Shown piece by piece: positions 53,651 to 62,519 of a stretch of 64,000 nt of DNA (position 1 is the first letter of the stretch; each line of letters opens with the position of its first letter). The notes under the pieces were generated by a model that did no database searches, was not told where the DNA came from, and saw only the letters and a program-made list of their open reading frames with translations. Location: NCBI RefSeq assembly GCF_047246645.1, contig NZ_JBFOKR010000003.1, forward strand, positions 256,759 through 320,758, written 5' to 3'. The DNA is from Ferdinandcohnia sp047246645. Its GTDB lineage: Bacteria > Bacillota > Bacilli > Bacillales > Bacillaceae_L. Position numbers and translations under genes: made by a program.

Positions 53651-54637
53651 ATGGGTAAGTTCAGAATGGTGGGTATTGATTTTTGGAATGATCCAGTTGT
53701 TGTGGAGGAAATGACGCCAGAGGACCGGTATTTTTATTTGTATCTTTTGACAAATCCTCGTACAACTCAGATAGGAATTTATAAGATTACGAAAAAACAT
53801 ATGGCTTGTGATCTTGGGTATTCAGTAGAGAGTGTACAATCGTTAATGGATCGGTTTATCAACCATCATCAGGTTATTCGTTATAATCCCGAAACAAGGG
53901 AGATTGCCATCAAGGATTGGGGAACGAATAACCTGCGCAGAGGTGGAAAACCGGTGATGGATTGTGTTTTATCCGAGTTAAAGAAAGTCAAAGATCGTTC
54001 GCTTATTTCTTATGTATCAGAAAATATTAGTAGAAGCGATATTTTAGGACTCTATGAATCTTTTATTGAAATAGAAGATGAGACTACCTGTCGAAATCAT
54101 AATACATACAAAAACACGGCAGAATGGCGGGATATGGAGTCGTATGAAGATACGCCTTCGACACGTGATACGATACGTGGACAAGAAGAAGAAAAAGAAA
54201 AAGAAGAAGAAAAACAACAACAAGATCTTTATCCAAATATAGATTATACACCTAATGGAGAGCGTTCCGTTGTTTTTACTCAGCAAGACAAAGACATCAA
54301 AGAGATTCTCGAGTTCTGGGATCAAAACGGGTTTGGGTATACAAATGTGCATGGAAAAGACCGATTGTTGATGTGGTTATATGATTCTAGTTTTTTAAAC
54401 CCGAAAGAAATCATCGTAAAGGCGATGCAGCTTGCTTGTTCTAACAATAAGAGAAGACTGAATTATGTCGAAGGTATTCTTAAGAATTGGGAAAACGAAT
54501 CATTGCTGACGGTAGAAGAAATTGATTTGGAGCTTGAAAACAAGCCTAAAGAAAAAAGGCAAGCTGAAAAACAGTATACAGGCAGAGATATTCCAACTGA
54601 CTTTGAATTTGATATAAATGCCGGTGAAAAGGAATGA
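53651..54637 (+). CDS. DnaD-domain replication protein, phage-like
   Basis: The protein has 328 residues from ATG 53651; a GTG at 53642 is an alternative. The N-terminus (MGKFRMVGIDFWNDPVVVEEM, then EDRYFYLYLLTNPRTTQIGIYKI) is a winged-helix of the type in phage replication initiators. An acidic, low-complexity linker (EEEKEKEEEK, about 180-190) leads to the DnaD C-terminal domain (about 205-295), with YVEGILKNWENE as the YxxxILxxW signature. Such proteins load or recruit the replicative helicase. The stop overlaps the ATG of a DnaB-type helicase gene, making a classical phage replication pair. Confidence 0.85.
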   Translation: MGKFRMVGIDFWNDPVVVEEMTPEDRYFYLYLLTNPRTTQIGIYKITKKHMACDLGYSVESVQSLMDRFINHHQVIRYNPETREIAIKDWGTNNLRRGGKPVMDCVLSELKKVKDRSLISYVSENISRSDILGLYESFIEIEDETTCRNHNTYKNTAEWRDMESYEDTPSTRDTIRGQEEEKEKEEEKQQQDLYPNIDYTPNGERSVVFTQQDKDIKEILEFWDQNGFGYTNVHGKDRLLMWLYDSSFLNPKEIIVKAMQLACSNNKRRLNYVEGILKNWENESLLTVEEIDLELENKPKEKRQAEKQYTGRDIPTDFEFDINAGEKE

Positions 54638-55902
54638 GTTTTGTTGAGAAGACGTTTCTTGGAAGTCTGATGGAAGCTGATTTTTTAATCAAGGATACTG
54701 TCATTCAACCTGATCAACTCGAGAGTACCATTCATAAAGAGTTGATGAGGAGGATGCTTGACCTACATCGAGAGGGAAAGAATACGGATTTAATTACATT
54801 GACCACTTTACTAGATTTGGACTCGTTTGGTGGAGTCTCCTATCTATCTGAGTTGGTAGCATTTGCAGATATTGAGAAGTTTGAGGAATGTGAAGGACTC
54901 ATTCTGGAAACCTGGAAGAAGCGGGAAACGAAAAATATCCTAACGAAGGCAGCGGTGAATGAGTGGGACATTGAACAGGTAATTGCCAGTTTGGATACCA
55001 TTAACCAGGTAAAGGTCAACGATCATACATCTATCGAACATGCACTGTTAGCTATCTATGAGGCACCATGGCAAGAACAAAAAGAACAGGTTAGCGCAAC
55101 AACTGGAATCAAACAACTTGATAAATTCACGGGAGGTTTTCAAGATGGCGAGGTTACTATTCTAGCGGCACGTCCATCAATGGGGAAAACCGATGTTATG
55201 CTCCACTTTGCAAAAGCAGCGGGATGGGCAAATTATGTACCTGTGGTGTTTTCGTTAGAGATGCCACTGAAGTTGATCACCTCAAGATTAGTTGCTTCAA
55301 CGGGTGGTTTCAATCGAGTGAAAATGCGCGATCCGAAAAACATGCTGAATCAAGTTCAAAAGGAGAAATGGATGGGTGTGATTACCCACCTCAATAAGAC
55401 GAATTTGCAGGTTTTTGATGGTGCTGGTCAAAAGGTATCCGAAATGAGAGCAAAAGTACGTAAAGTGATGAACGACTTTCCAACTAAGAAACCGGTCATT
55501 TTTATCGACTATTTAACACTTATACAATCTAGCGAGGTATATGGAGGTAATGCTCACTTTCAAGTAACTGAAATATCGAGAAACTTAAAAATGATGGCAA
55601 AGGACTTTGAGTGTCCAGTTGTTTGTTTAGCACAGTTGAATCGCTCCGTGGAATCGAGAGTCAACAAACGACCAATGATGTCTGATATACGGGAGTCTGG
55701 GAGTGTTGAACAGGATGCAGATGTCATTTTGTTTTTATACCGTGAAAAATACTATGACAAAGATACGGATGATACTTCACTGGAACTCATTATCACAAAA
55801 AATCGAAATGGTCCTGTTGGTACCGTTATGGTGAGTTACAACGAACATACCGGAGAGATAGGAGAGTTTCCGAAGAACACGGTGGGGCAATTTGTCTCAT
55901 AG
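54634..55902 (+). CDS. DnaB-type replicative helicase, phage-like
   Basis: A 422-residue hexameric helicase. The N-terminal domain (MSFVEKTFLGSLMEADFLI, about 1-100) is DnaB-like. The RecA core has ARPSMGKTD near residue 180, VVFSLEMPLKLITSRL, IFIDYLTLIQ (Walker B), and RESGSVEQDADVILFLYRE near 350-368. It lacks a lasso-like extended linker and is shorter than host DnaB (about 450). Overlap of four bases with the DnaD-domain gene implies coupled synthesis. Host replication genes are elsewhere, so this pair is a likely domesticated or leftover phage module. Confidence 0.9.
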   Translation: MSFVEKTFLGSLMEADFLIKDTVIQPDQLESTIHKELMRRMLDLHREGKNTDLITLTTLLDLDSFGGVSYLSELVAFADIEKFEECEGLILETWKKRETKNILTKAAVNEWDIEQVIASLDTINQVKVNDHTSIEHALLAIYEAPWQEQKEQVSATTGIKQLDKFTGGFQDGEVTILAARPSMGKTDVMLHFAKAAGWANYVPVVFSLEMPLKLITSRLVASTGGFNRVKMRDPKNMLNQVQKEKWMGVITHLNKTNLQVFDGAGQKVSEMRAKVRKVMNDFPTKKPVIFIDYLTLIQSSEVYGGNAHFQVTEISRNLKMMAKDFECPVVCLAQLNRSVESRVNKRPMMSDIRESGSVEQDADVILFLYREKYYDKDTDDTSLELIITKNRNGPVGTVMVSYNEHTGEIGEFPKNTVGQFVS

Positions 55903-55953
55903 CATTTGTTCTGGAGCTAGATTGCTGGAAAAAAATGATTAGAGGTGATACAT

Positions 55954-56376
55954 GTGGTTGTGAAGGAATTTTATCATGAGTGTTTACTAAATGAAGAAGC
56001 AACATTGGCTCATTACATATACCATCTACTTTCAGAACGTAAGGTTTCCTTACAGGATGATTTATCTCAATTAGACTTAAATAAAGCGGATCACCAGAAA
56101 GTTGCAGAGATGATTGAAACCAACTTGTTAGGGTTTCATCGAGTAAATGTCTATTCACTCAAAACAAACTTTAATGATTTTGTGTTTATCTTTGCACGCA
56201 ACCATCAAGAAGCAACCCAATACTTCGCAAAAATGTTTCTACAAACACCTAAGAACTGTTATGAGTATCCGCTAGACTTTGAGTTTGTAAGAGGGAATGA
56301 GTTGGTGACGTTCCGAGATATGAAGAAGGAGCATGAGAGCTATCCTGCTGTGGCGGGGTATTACAGGAAAATGTAA
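55954..56376 (+). CDS. Hypothetical protein downstream of the DnaB-like helicase
   Basis: GTG 55954 lies five bases after AGAGGTGAT and gives 140 residues; the earlier GTG 55945 is inside the ribosome site. Sequence features: KEFYHECLLNEEATLAHYIY, LLGFHRVNVYSLKTNF, and NDFVFIFARNHQEATQYF. Soluble, no recognised domain. The 51-base gap and same direction link it to the replication pair. Confidence 0.65.
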   Translation: MVVKEFYHECLLNEEATLAHYIYHLLSERKVSLQDDLSQLDLNKADHQKVAEMIETNLLGFHRVNVYSLKTNFNDFVFIFARNHQEATQYFAKMFLQTPKNCYEYPLDFEFVRGNELVTFRDMKKEHESYPAVAGYYRKM

Positions 56377-56381
56377 TTGTT

Positions 56382-56422
56382 GGACAGGTTCCTTAACCCA
56401 CAATGGGGTGAGAGACCTGTCC
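56382..56422. repeat. Intergenic inverted repeat related to the element at 11740
   Basis: GGACAGGT and ACCTGTCC arms enclose CCC/GGG inner pairs. The half-site GGACAGGTTCCTTAACCC resembles AGGTGCCTGACCCC at 11740. It lies between convergent genes, so it could also slow transcription, but no T tract follows. Confidence 0.6.
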
Positions 56423-56433
56423 CTCTGTTCCGT

Positions 56434-56832
56434 TTATAAAGAAAGATTTAATTGCCAGGATACTCCAAAGCGATCATTTACCCAGCCAAATTTCTTGCTG
56501 AACCCGTAATCACCAATTGGCATAAGAGCATGTCCACCTTCGAGTAGATTCTGATACAGGTTGTCAAGTTCCTCTTCTGACTCACAAGTGAGATAGATTG
56601 AGAATGAAGGGGTAAATGAAAACTGATGTTTCAAATTACTGTCAATGCACATGAACTCTTGACCTTTTAAGGAAAAGGTTGCCTGCATCACTGTTCCTTC
56701 GTCACCCGATTCATTGGCTCCGTATCGAGTTATGCTTTTAATTTCTGAGTCTTCAATTAAGGAGGTATAAAAATTCATTGCTTCTTCTGCATTTCCCTCC
56801 TGAAACATTAAGAAGGGTGTAACTTTTTCCAC
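56434..56832 (-). CDS. VOC/PhnB-like glyoxalase-fold protein
   Basis: A 132-residue protein with the PhnB-type beta-alpha-beta-beta-beta fold: VTPFLMFQEGNAEEAMNFYTSLI at the start, FMCIDSNLKHQFSFTPSFSIYL in the middle, and SKKFGWVNDRFGVSWQLNL at the end. The metal ligands of true glyoxalases are not clearly conserved. Family members are often annotated as 3-demethylubiquinone methyltransferase-like by old transfer; no methyltransferase motif is present. Function unknown. Confidence 0.85.
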   Translation of the reverse strand: MEKVTPFLMFQEGNAEEAMNFYTSLIEDSEIKSITRYGANESGDEGTVMQATFSLKGQEFMCIDSNLKHQFSFTPSFSIYLTCESEEELDNLYQNLLEGGHALMPIGDYGFSKKFGWVNDRFGVSWQLNLSL

Positions 56833-57100
56833 TATTAATCGACTCCTTTAGTTACATAATAAAATCATTAATTACTATAATAATGACATTCTAGAGATAA
56901 TAATTCAACGGAGTCAGCTTCTACTTATAAACGTCCCTTTAACAGTAAAACAAGTACCAGACATATTGGCTATGCTTTTTTTTATTTTTAAAGAGAAACT
57001 AGTTGACGATGAAATTAAATATATGATATTATTAAAAATTTGATTAAAAACAATATATATGTTAAGGTTAAGAAGGTTACCATTCATGGAGGTGGATTAT

Positions 57101-57562
57101 TTGTTTCAAATTGGCGATAACATTGTTTACCCTATGCACGGAGCAGGAATAATTGAAGCCATAGAAGTAAAGGAAATCTCAGGGGAAAAGCAACAGTATT
57201 ATGTTATAAAAATGTTTAGTAGTAAGATGCAGGTCATGATTCCTGCAGCTAAAATAGAAAATTCAGGTGTACGTCCAGTTACTGACATCGACTCATTAAA
57301 ACACATCATAGACATTTATCAGCATGGAGAATCAGATACAGAAATGCCGTGGAAACAGAGGTATAAAGTGAACACGGACAAAATTAAAACGGGTAACATA
57401 CAAGAAGGCGTTGAAGTAGTACGTGATTTAATGCGTTTAAAGAAAGACAAAGCACTTAATTCAAGCGAAAAAAGAATGCTAGACAACGCACATGAATTTT
57501 TGAAAAGTGAACTGGGATTGATTAAAGGGATCACTGAAGATCAAATTAAAAGTTTCTGTTAA
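57101..57562 (+). CDS. CarD-family transcription regulator
   Basis: A CarD/CdnL protein that binds the RNA polymerase beta subunit and stabilises open complexes. I choose TTG 57101 because GGAGGTGG is five bases upstream and the CarD domain begins at once: MFQIGDNIVYPMHGAGIIEAI. In-frame ATGs at 57059 and 57086 precede that site and would add residues not seen in the family. The RID domain spans about 1-60; the helical C-terminus has EGVEVVRDLMRLKKDKAL. The total of 153 residues is normal. Confidence 0.9.
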   Translation: MFQIGDNIVYPMHGAGIIEAIEVKEISGEKQQYYVIKMFSSKMQVMIPAAKIENSGVRPVTDIDSLKHIIDIYQHGESDTEMPWKQRYKVNTDKIKTGNIQEGVEVVRDLMRLKKDKALNSSEKRMLDNAHEFLKSELGLIKGITEDQIKSFC

Positions 57563-58001
57563 TACTGTTTTAAGATAATCCGCATTTCCCAAAAACTAGA
57601 TTCTTAAATTTTTGGGAAAACGACGATTATTATTAGAAGTACAACTTTTTAAACGACATTCAACTTCTTAAACTCACCTATAAGCGTTTACCTCTATTTG
57701 TTTTTTCTACATTTCCACTTTTAGTATATTAAATTTCTTCAACGAACGTTGCAGTAAAATACACACTTGATTTTGTAAATCCTGAATCACACTGGCACGG
57801 TCATGGAGCCGTAAGGATGAAAGAGAGGTAGGGCTTTCATTGGTTTAGGTATGCAATATATTATCTTTGTAGTTTATTTTAGAAGAAAAACAATACGGCT
57901 TGGTGAAATTCATTTAACAAAATGTGGATCACTAAGAAGCACTTCTTGGACAAGCACAGTGTCCCAAAATGAGTGGTGGACCTGTCCATTTAAAATGTTT
58001 C
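57563..58001. other. Gene-poor interval after carD
   Basis: An 11-base inverted repeat (57585-57595, 57609-57619) follows carD without a T tract. Further on, a short frame near 57745-57828 reads DFVNPESHWHGHGAVRMKER before a stop and may be a fragment of a lost gene. No complete gene is supported. Confidence 0.4.
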
Positions 58002-58526
58002 TTACGCCTGGAACTTATGATTATCGATTGTAATAATTGTATGTCCATGTGTGTTTTTGGCAATTTCTTTAGTCTCTTTAACTAGTTGTGAAATATGTTT
58101 ACAACATTGCTGTGCCCCTTTGACAAGGAGTGGGACGCCTATCGCGTTAATTCCAAGCCCTCTTGAGAAGAATCCACCCATTGTCATAGCAAACGGAACA
58201 ACAGGTGAAGTATTAGAAAAAATAATTTTTTCCTTAATCTGATAATGATTTACCATTATCTCACTAAAGTGATAGAGAGAAGGGAGGATTAATTTTGATG
58301 ATCGTTTTCCTAATGTATATACAAGATTACCTTCATCATCTTCACCATGAAAGATAAATTTACCTGCATCCTTTTTCTTCAGTTTATTAAAATATGGGAC
58401 TCCTAGTATTTCATCTTTTTCTAAAATCTTTGAAGGGTCATTGAGGATGTTGAGATGATAAGCAGCTGCTAGTGACGTAGAATGTGTTCCTCCGAAATCA
58501 TGATAAATAAAAATCAACTGAATCAC
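58002..58526 (-). CDS. DUF3189 family protein
   Basis: A 174-residue protein of the DUF3189 family found in spore formers. It starts IFIYHDFGGTHSTSLAAAYHLN and has GVPYFNKLKKKDAGKFIFHGEDDEG and RGLGINAIGVPLLVKGAQ. The Ser/Thr-rich GGTHST loop looks nucleotide-binding. The DUF421 gene lies 36 bases upstream on the same strand, so they may be co-transcribed. Function unknown. Confidence 0.8.
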   Translation of the reverse strand: MIQLIFIYHDFGGTHSTSLAAAYHLNILNDPSKILEKDEILGVPYFNKLKKKDAGKFIFHGEDDEGNLVYTLGKRSSKLILPSLYHFSEIMVNHYQIKEKIIFSNTSPVVPFAMTMGGFFSRGLGINAIGVPLLVKGAQQCCKHISQLVKETKEIAKNTHGHTIITIDNHKFQA

Positions 58527-58562
58527 CTAGTTTCCATTTTTTATTGCCACTAAAACTCTAGA

Positions 58563-59267
58563 TTATTCAACATCTGTAGGTGAATGAATATCATCCTGGT
58601 ATTTATCTATAAAAAGGGAGCCGTGGCTATTCACAACTGCATAGTAGACATCTTTAACCTCTAGATTTCTTTTTTTGCACTCTACTTCAATCCATTTTTG
58701 ATTGTATGGTCCAACTATATTTTTATTTATAATTTCTCCATCCATAATTAGTTCAATTGGCAAGGAAACTGTAGAATAAGGTAAATTCATATCCTGCTTG
58801 CAAATATTTTGAAACTGCTTCTTTTTTAGGACGGACAGTTCACCGCTTACTTCTAATAAAGCGTACTCCACTTCATTAATGTTAAAAATGTTCTTTTCTC
58901 TTAGATATTGATTAAGGTCATCAATTGAGAATTTTATTTTTTGCATGTTTTTATCAAGTATTTTTCCTTTTTCTATTAATACGGTAGGTCTACCCGATAA
59001 CAATTTTCTTAGTCTCCTACTTCTAAATGATAACACCATGAAAAGGTAAAACAATAAAACTAATACAAGAAATGCACTAAGCATTTCTATGAAATCTATT
59101 TTAGTATCAAATCCCATATTGGCTATAAAGGAACCGATAGTTACGGCTAATGCGAAACTAAAGTGGTTTTTATGAGGATTGATGTGTTTTCCAATACTTA
59201 ATGTTACTAGTACTAAGATGATAAAGCTTAATCCTGTTCTCCATATAGATAATAGTAGATCGTCCAT
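58563..59267 (-). CDS. DUF421 membrane protein (YetF-like)
   Basis: A 234-residue protein with three N-terminal membrane helices (LSIWRTGLSFIILVLVTLSIG, AVTIGSFIANMGF, MLSAFLVLVLLFYLFMVLSF). A cytoplasmic DUF421 domain follows, with LRKLLSGRPTVLIEKGKI, DLNQYLREKNIFNINEVEYALLEVSGELSVLKK. Related proteins are found in spore membranes. No enzymatic activity is established to my knowledge. Confidence 0.88.
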   Translation of the reverse strand: MDDLLLSIWRTGLSFIILVLVTLSIGKHINPHKNHFSFALAVTIGSFIANMGFDTKIDFIEMLSAFLVLVLLFYLFMVLSFRSRRLRKLLSGRPTVLIEKGKILDKNMQKIKFSIDDLNQYLREKNIFNINEVEYALLEVSGELSVLKKKQFQNICKQDMNLPYSTVSLPIELIMDGEIINKNIVGPYNQKWIEVECKKRNLEVKDVYYAVVNSHGSLFIDKYQDDIHSPTDVE

Positions 59268-59496
59268 TGGTTCTCCCGTTTTATTAGTTTAATGATTAAA
59301 ATAAAGGCTTCTTATACCCACTAAAGAGGTATTTTTTTATTGTACCAATTTATGTATAAACCTATCCGTATCTATGATGATTCTTGCACTTTTAAACAGA
59401 CATAGGGATTTGAAAAAATTACTGTGATAAACGTACATTTTTTCCCTCACGTACATACCTTATAAGTGTTAATCATTAAGTGAGGGGGTGAAGATC

Positions 59497-60294
59497 ATGT
59501 ACAATATGCCGTATGGGCAACCATATCAGTATACCTATTATGTAAATGTACCGACTTATAACAATCGGCATTTCTCAGGCTATGGGACTAACCCATATGA
59601 GACAAATTGGGGTTTTTATCAGGGGTATTATGATAACAGGAAACTTCAGTTAAAAGACTATGGTCCGAATCCATATGTAGTTAATATTAATGCAGCAACA
59701 AAGCAGAACGAAACATACCGGACAGCTTTATGGACCGGTACCCATTTACAAACGACTCTAATGAGTATTCCAGTTGGCGGGGATATAGGTTTAGAAGTAC
59801 ACCCGAGCGTAGATCAATTTTTACGTCTTGAACAGGGGCAAGGGCTAGTTCGAATGGGTAAAACTAAACAAAAATTGGATTTTGAAAGAAATGTTCAGGA
59901 TGAGGATGCTATTTTTGTCCCGGCGGGTACCTGGCATAATGTTATAAATACGGGGAATATACCATTAAAACTTTATTCCATCTATGCTCCACCAAACCAT
60001 CCTTTTGGAACCGTTCATCGAACAAAAGCAGAGGCCATGTCTGCAGAAAAGGAACGTACCACTGTTGTTTCTGGTAAGACACCTGATGAATGGATCAAGT
60101 ACACAGAGTTTTTAGTCAAAGAAGGCTTGGAAGATGTTAAAAGAGGAATAAATATGACACATATCCTGCAAGAGTTTATTCTCATGGGAGTACTTGTGGG
60201 GAAAGGGTATTCACCCGAAAAAGCATATCAAACAGTAGAAGAATGGGAAAAAACAGGCGAATCTAAACTTCTTCAGCAAAGTAAGAATATGTAG
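59497..60294 (+). CDS. Cupin-domain protein (mannose-6-phosphate isomerase-like)
   Basis: ATG 59497 is preceded by AGGGGGTG at good spacing; GTG 59488 in frame is inside that site. The 265-residue product has a Tyr/Asn/Pro-rich N-terminus (MYNMPYGQPYQYTYYVNVPT), as in coat-associated proteins. The cupin domain spans about 80-170: TTLMSIPVGGDIGLEVHPSVDQF and IFVPAGTWHNVINTG, with metal-binding H/E in EVHP and H in WHN. The C-terminus has a helical region (LEDVKRGINMTHILQEF). Substrate unknown. Confidence 0.87.
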   Translation: MYNMPYGQPYQYTYYVNVPTYNNRHFSGYGTNPYETNWGFYQGYYDNRKLQLKDYGPNPYVVNINAATKQNETYRTALWTGTHLQTTLMSIPVGGDIGLEVHPSVDQFLRLEQGQGLVRMGKTKQKLDFERNVQDEDAIFVPAGTWHNVINTGNIPLKLYSIYAPPNHPFGTVHRTKAEAMSAEKERTTVVSGKTPDEWIKYTEFLVKEGLEDVKRGINMTHILQEFILMGVLVGKGYSPEKAYQTVEEWEKTGESKLLQQSKNM

Positions 60295-60325
60295 AAAAAA
60301 TCAAATTACTATGATGAGAAAGTAT

Positions 60326-60360
60326 AAAAACCACGGTCTTACTGGACTGTGGTTTTTCAA
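60326..60360 (+). terminator. Terminator of the cupin gene
   Basis: AAAAACCACGGTC and GACTGTGGTTTTT pair with one mismatch around a 6-base loop; the right arm supplies the T tract. Confidence 0.9.
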
Positions 60361-60446
60361 GTTTGGTCAGGAGAAATCACCAATCAAATATAATAGGTGT
60401 AAAATAAACCTACTAACGAAATGGAGTGGGGTAAGGGAAGTACAAT

Positions 60447-61451
60447 TCACTCACTTTGTGCAATTTTCTTTCTATTTGGAGCAAGAGGGGGTTGTTCTAA
60501 CCAATTATATTTAACCATGATATTAAACCACTTTTTCGTTACTGTTAAATTTTCGATGATTACTTTTTCGTATTCAAATGCAAGATCTGTTCGCATGGCT
60601 GTTGCTAAACCGGCACCTTGAAAAGTTTGTGCCGTTTGAAATAAAAACCCCATATGAAACATCATCAGCTTATCCGAGAAAGGTGTTTCAGTTGAATTTG
60701 TAATTTCTGTTTCCCACGACATAGGAACAGGTAGATTATCTTTCTGCAATATTGCTGATAATGATTTGATTTGTTTATCTGCTACCTTACCTGAGTACTC
60801 TAAAAATTCTCTTACCTCCTTTGACTGACTAACTTGGCTAAATGAAATAGAGAGAGATTTAGACATAACCGCTTTCTTAAGATTTAAAGATAAACTAATA
60901 ATTTCTGTTGCAGCCAAACGTCTACTTCTTCCAAAAAAACCGTCAGTGAATTCTTTTGTAGTAATAAGTTCCTGGTTTTCTTCTGGGTAGAAATATGGGT
61001 CTCTTTGAAAGTGGCCCAATTCTAAAAGTAATTCTGTACATTTATGGTAGAGTTTCTTTGCGTCAGAATCACATGAATCATAAAAATATCGTAAATCTCT
61101 ATTTACTGATGAAGATAATGCTGTTACATGACCGATTAAACCATGCAAGGTCATGATGTGGAGATAATGTAAACAAAAGATATCAGTAAATAGTCTTTTG
61201 GCATTACTTTTTAGATCTGAATCATTAAAGCCATTAGGTAGAGGAAATCCGTCTTTTTTAATAAACGATACAATCTGTTCTTTTTGTTGTGCAAATACAT
61301 GGATTGCTTCTTCAAATAATGCTCTTATTTTCTCATTTTCAACTATTGATACCATATATCTATTAACAGTATCTATCGCAGTCCCGTTAACATAAGCGCC
61401 CCACAAAGTACCAATCTCTGCTGAGGTTAATTTTATATCCTCTTTCTCCAA
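60447..61451 (-). CDS. DUF3231 family protein
   Basis: A 334-residue all-helical protein built of two ferritin-like halves, each about 160 residues. The first half begins LTSAEIGTLWGAYVNGTA and the second RRLAATEIISLSLNLKKAV. DUF3231 is abundant in spore-forming Bacillaceae and the motif SxEVExLW.xY is visible as SAEIGTLWGAY. Function is not described. It is a single-gene unit. Confidence 0.9.
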   Translation of the reverse strand: MEKEDIKLTSAEIGTLWGAYVNGTAIDTVNRYMVSIVENEKIRALFEEAIHVFAQQKEQIVSFIKKDGFPLPNGFNDSDLKSNAKRLFTDIFCLHYLHIMTLHGLIGHVTALSSSVNRDLRYFYDSCDSDAKKLYHKCTELLLELGHFQRDPYFYPEENQELITTKEFTDGFFGRSRRLAATEIISLSLNLKKAVMSKSLSISFSQVSQSKEVREFLEYSGKVADKQIKSLSAILQKDNLPVPMSWETEITNSTETPFSDKLMMFHMGFLFQTAQTFQGAGLATAMRTDLAFEYEKVIIENLTVTKKWFNIMVKYNWLEQPPLAPNRKKIAQSE

Positions 61452-61581
61452 AGCGGTTCACCCCTATACATTTACTACTAATTTTATTATGTGATATTAA
61501 GGAGTTAATATTCTTTAAATGATAATAGAGGTAGAGTAGGGAAAATTTTATTTTTGTAAACTGGTTAATTACATCACAGAC

Positions 61582-62409
61582 TTATGCTTTTAATACCTGT
61601 ACCATAATTTTAGTAACGTATTGTTCCTTATGATTTCTTACAACGGTATCATAAATATACTCTTCAAAAACATAATCACCTAAGGATAGGTCTAAACGCT
61701 CCATCTCTGAAAAAATTCTCTTGTATGTATGCTGTATAGTTTTGTCCTCTCCAATATGATAGCCGATGAGGAAATCACCTTTAACTGCCTTGAAATATGG
61801 ATATCCCTCTTTAGGGTGAGGTTGTTCAATATATAAGTAGCTGTATTTAGAGTATTCTCCATTTATTACTTGCTCACTTTTTGTGATACCACCGATGGGA
61901 TATCCCGTATCGAGCTGTGACTCATTGACCTGACCAATAAACTCTGAAAGAACTTCTACAAACTCATCATCAGTAATATCTTCTATATTTCTGCTTAAAA
62001 AGAGTGTGGCTTCTGGTAAATGTTCAAGTGTAATTTGATCAAAGTCGAGCAGGGAGGCTTCCTCCATCAATGCGATTTTGGTCTCTATCTGTCTTTCCTT
62101 CATTTCAATTTCCTTGCGCTTTTTCACAATCTCATCTTTTTTCTGATACATTAATGCTAAAAAACTTTCAGGTGATTTATTCTGTGTGTATTGTTGAATA
62201 TCATGTAGCGACATATCAAGATCTTTTAATAAATCAATCACATAAAATAATTCAATTTGGTTCAGTGAATAAAAACGATAGCCTTTTTCATTTTTATATA
62301 CAGGAGATAAAAGGCCGATTTGATCGTAATAAAAGAGGGTTTGTTTATTCACCTTGCATAGCTTCGCGAATTCACCTGTGGTTAAATACTTTACACTTTT
62401 TTCATTCAT
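61582..62409 (-). CDS. MerR-family multidrug-responsive regulator
   Basis: A 275-residue activator. The MerR DNA-binding domain (about 8-75) has TTGEFAKLCKVNKQTLFYYDQIGLL, then the dimerisation helix (KKDEIVKKRKEIEMKERQIE). The C-terminal effector domain (about 120-275) is GyrI-like, with KAVKGDFLIGYHIG. It resembles BmrR and BltR, which bind drugs and activate the adjacent exporter. It is divergent from the MFS gene at 62520 and the promoter with 19-base spacer lies between them. Confidence 0.9.
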   Translation of the reverse strand: MNEKSVKYLTTGEFAKLCKVNKQTLFYYDQIGLLSPVYKNEKGYRFYSLNQIELFYVIDLLKDLDMSLHDIQQYTQNKSPESFLALMYQKKDEIVKKRKEIEMKERQIETKIALMEEASLLDFDQITLEHLPEATLFLSRNIEDITDDEFVEVLSEFIGQVNESQLDTGYPIGGITKSEQVINGEYSKYSYLYIEQPHPKEGYPYFKAVKGDFLIGYHIGEDKTIQHTYKRIFSEMERLDLSLGDYVFEEYIYDTVVRNHKEQYVTKIMVQVLKA

Positions 62410-62426
62410 TTTTTACAACACCACCC

Positions 62427-62457
62427 TTGACTATATAGTTACTATATACACTAGGAT
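62427..62457 (+). promoter_or_regulatory. MerR-type promoter with 19-base spacer and operator palindrome
   Basis: TTGACT (62427-62432), exactly 19 bases of spacer, and TAGGAT (62452-62457) precede the exporter. TATATAGTTACTATATA (62432-62448) is a perfect palindrome within the spacer. An over-long spacer with a central dyad is the hallmark of MerR-activated promoters, in which the regulator twists the DNA to align the two boxes. Confidence 0.8.
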
Positions 62458-62519
62458 AATAGGATGTAAAGGAATAACTAGCTCCAATGTTAGTTGTTTT
62501 GTTGAGGAGAGTGCGTAAA

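Noticed and set aside
54180..54230. GAAGAA-rich tract as a repeat element
   Set aside because: It encodes an acidic linker between the two domains of the DnaD-type protein and is in frame.
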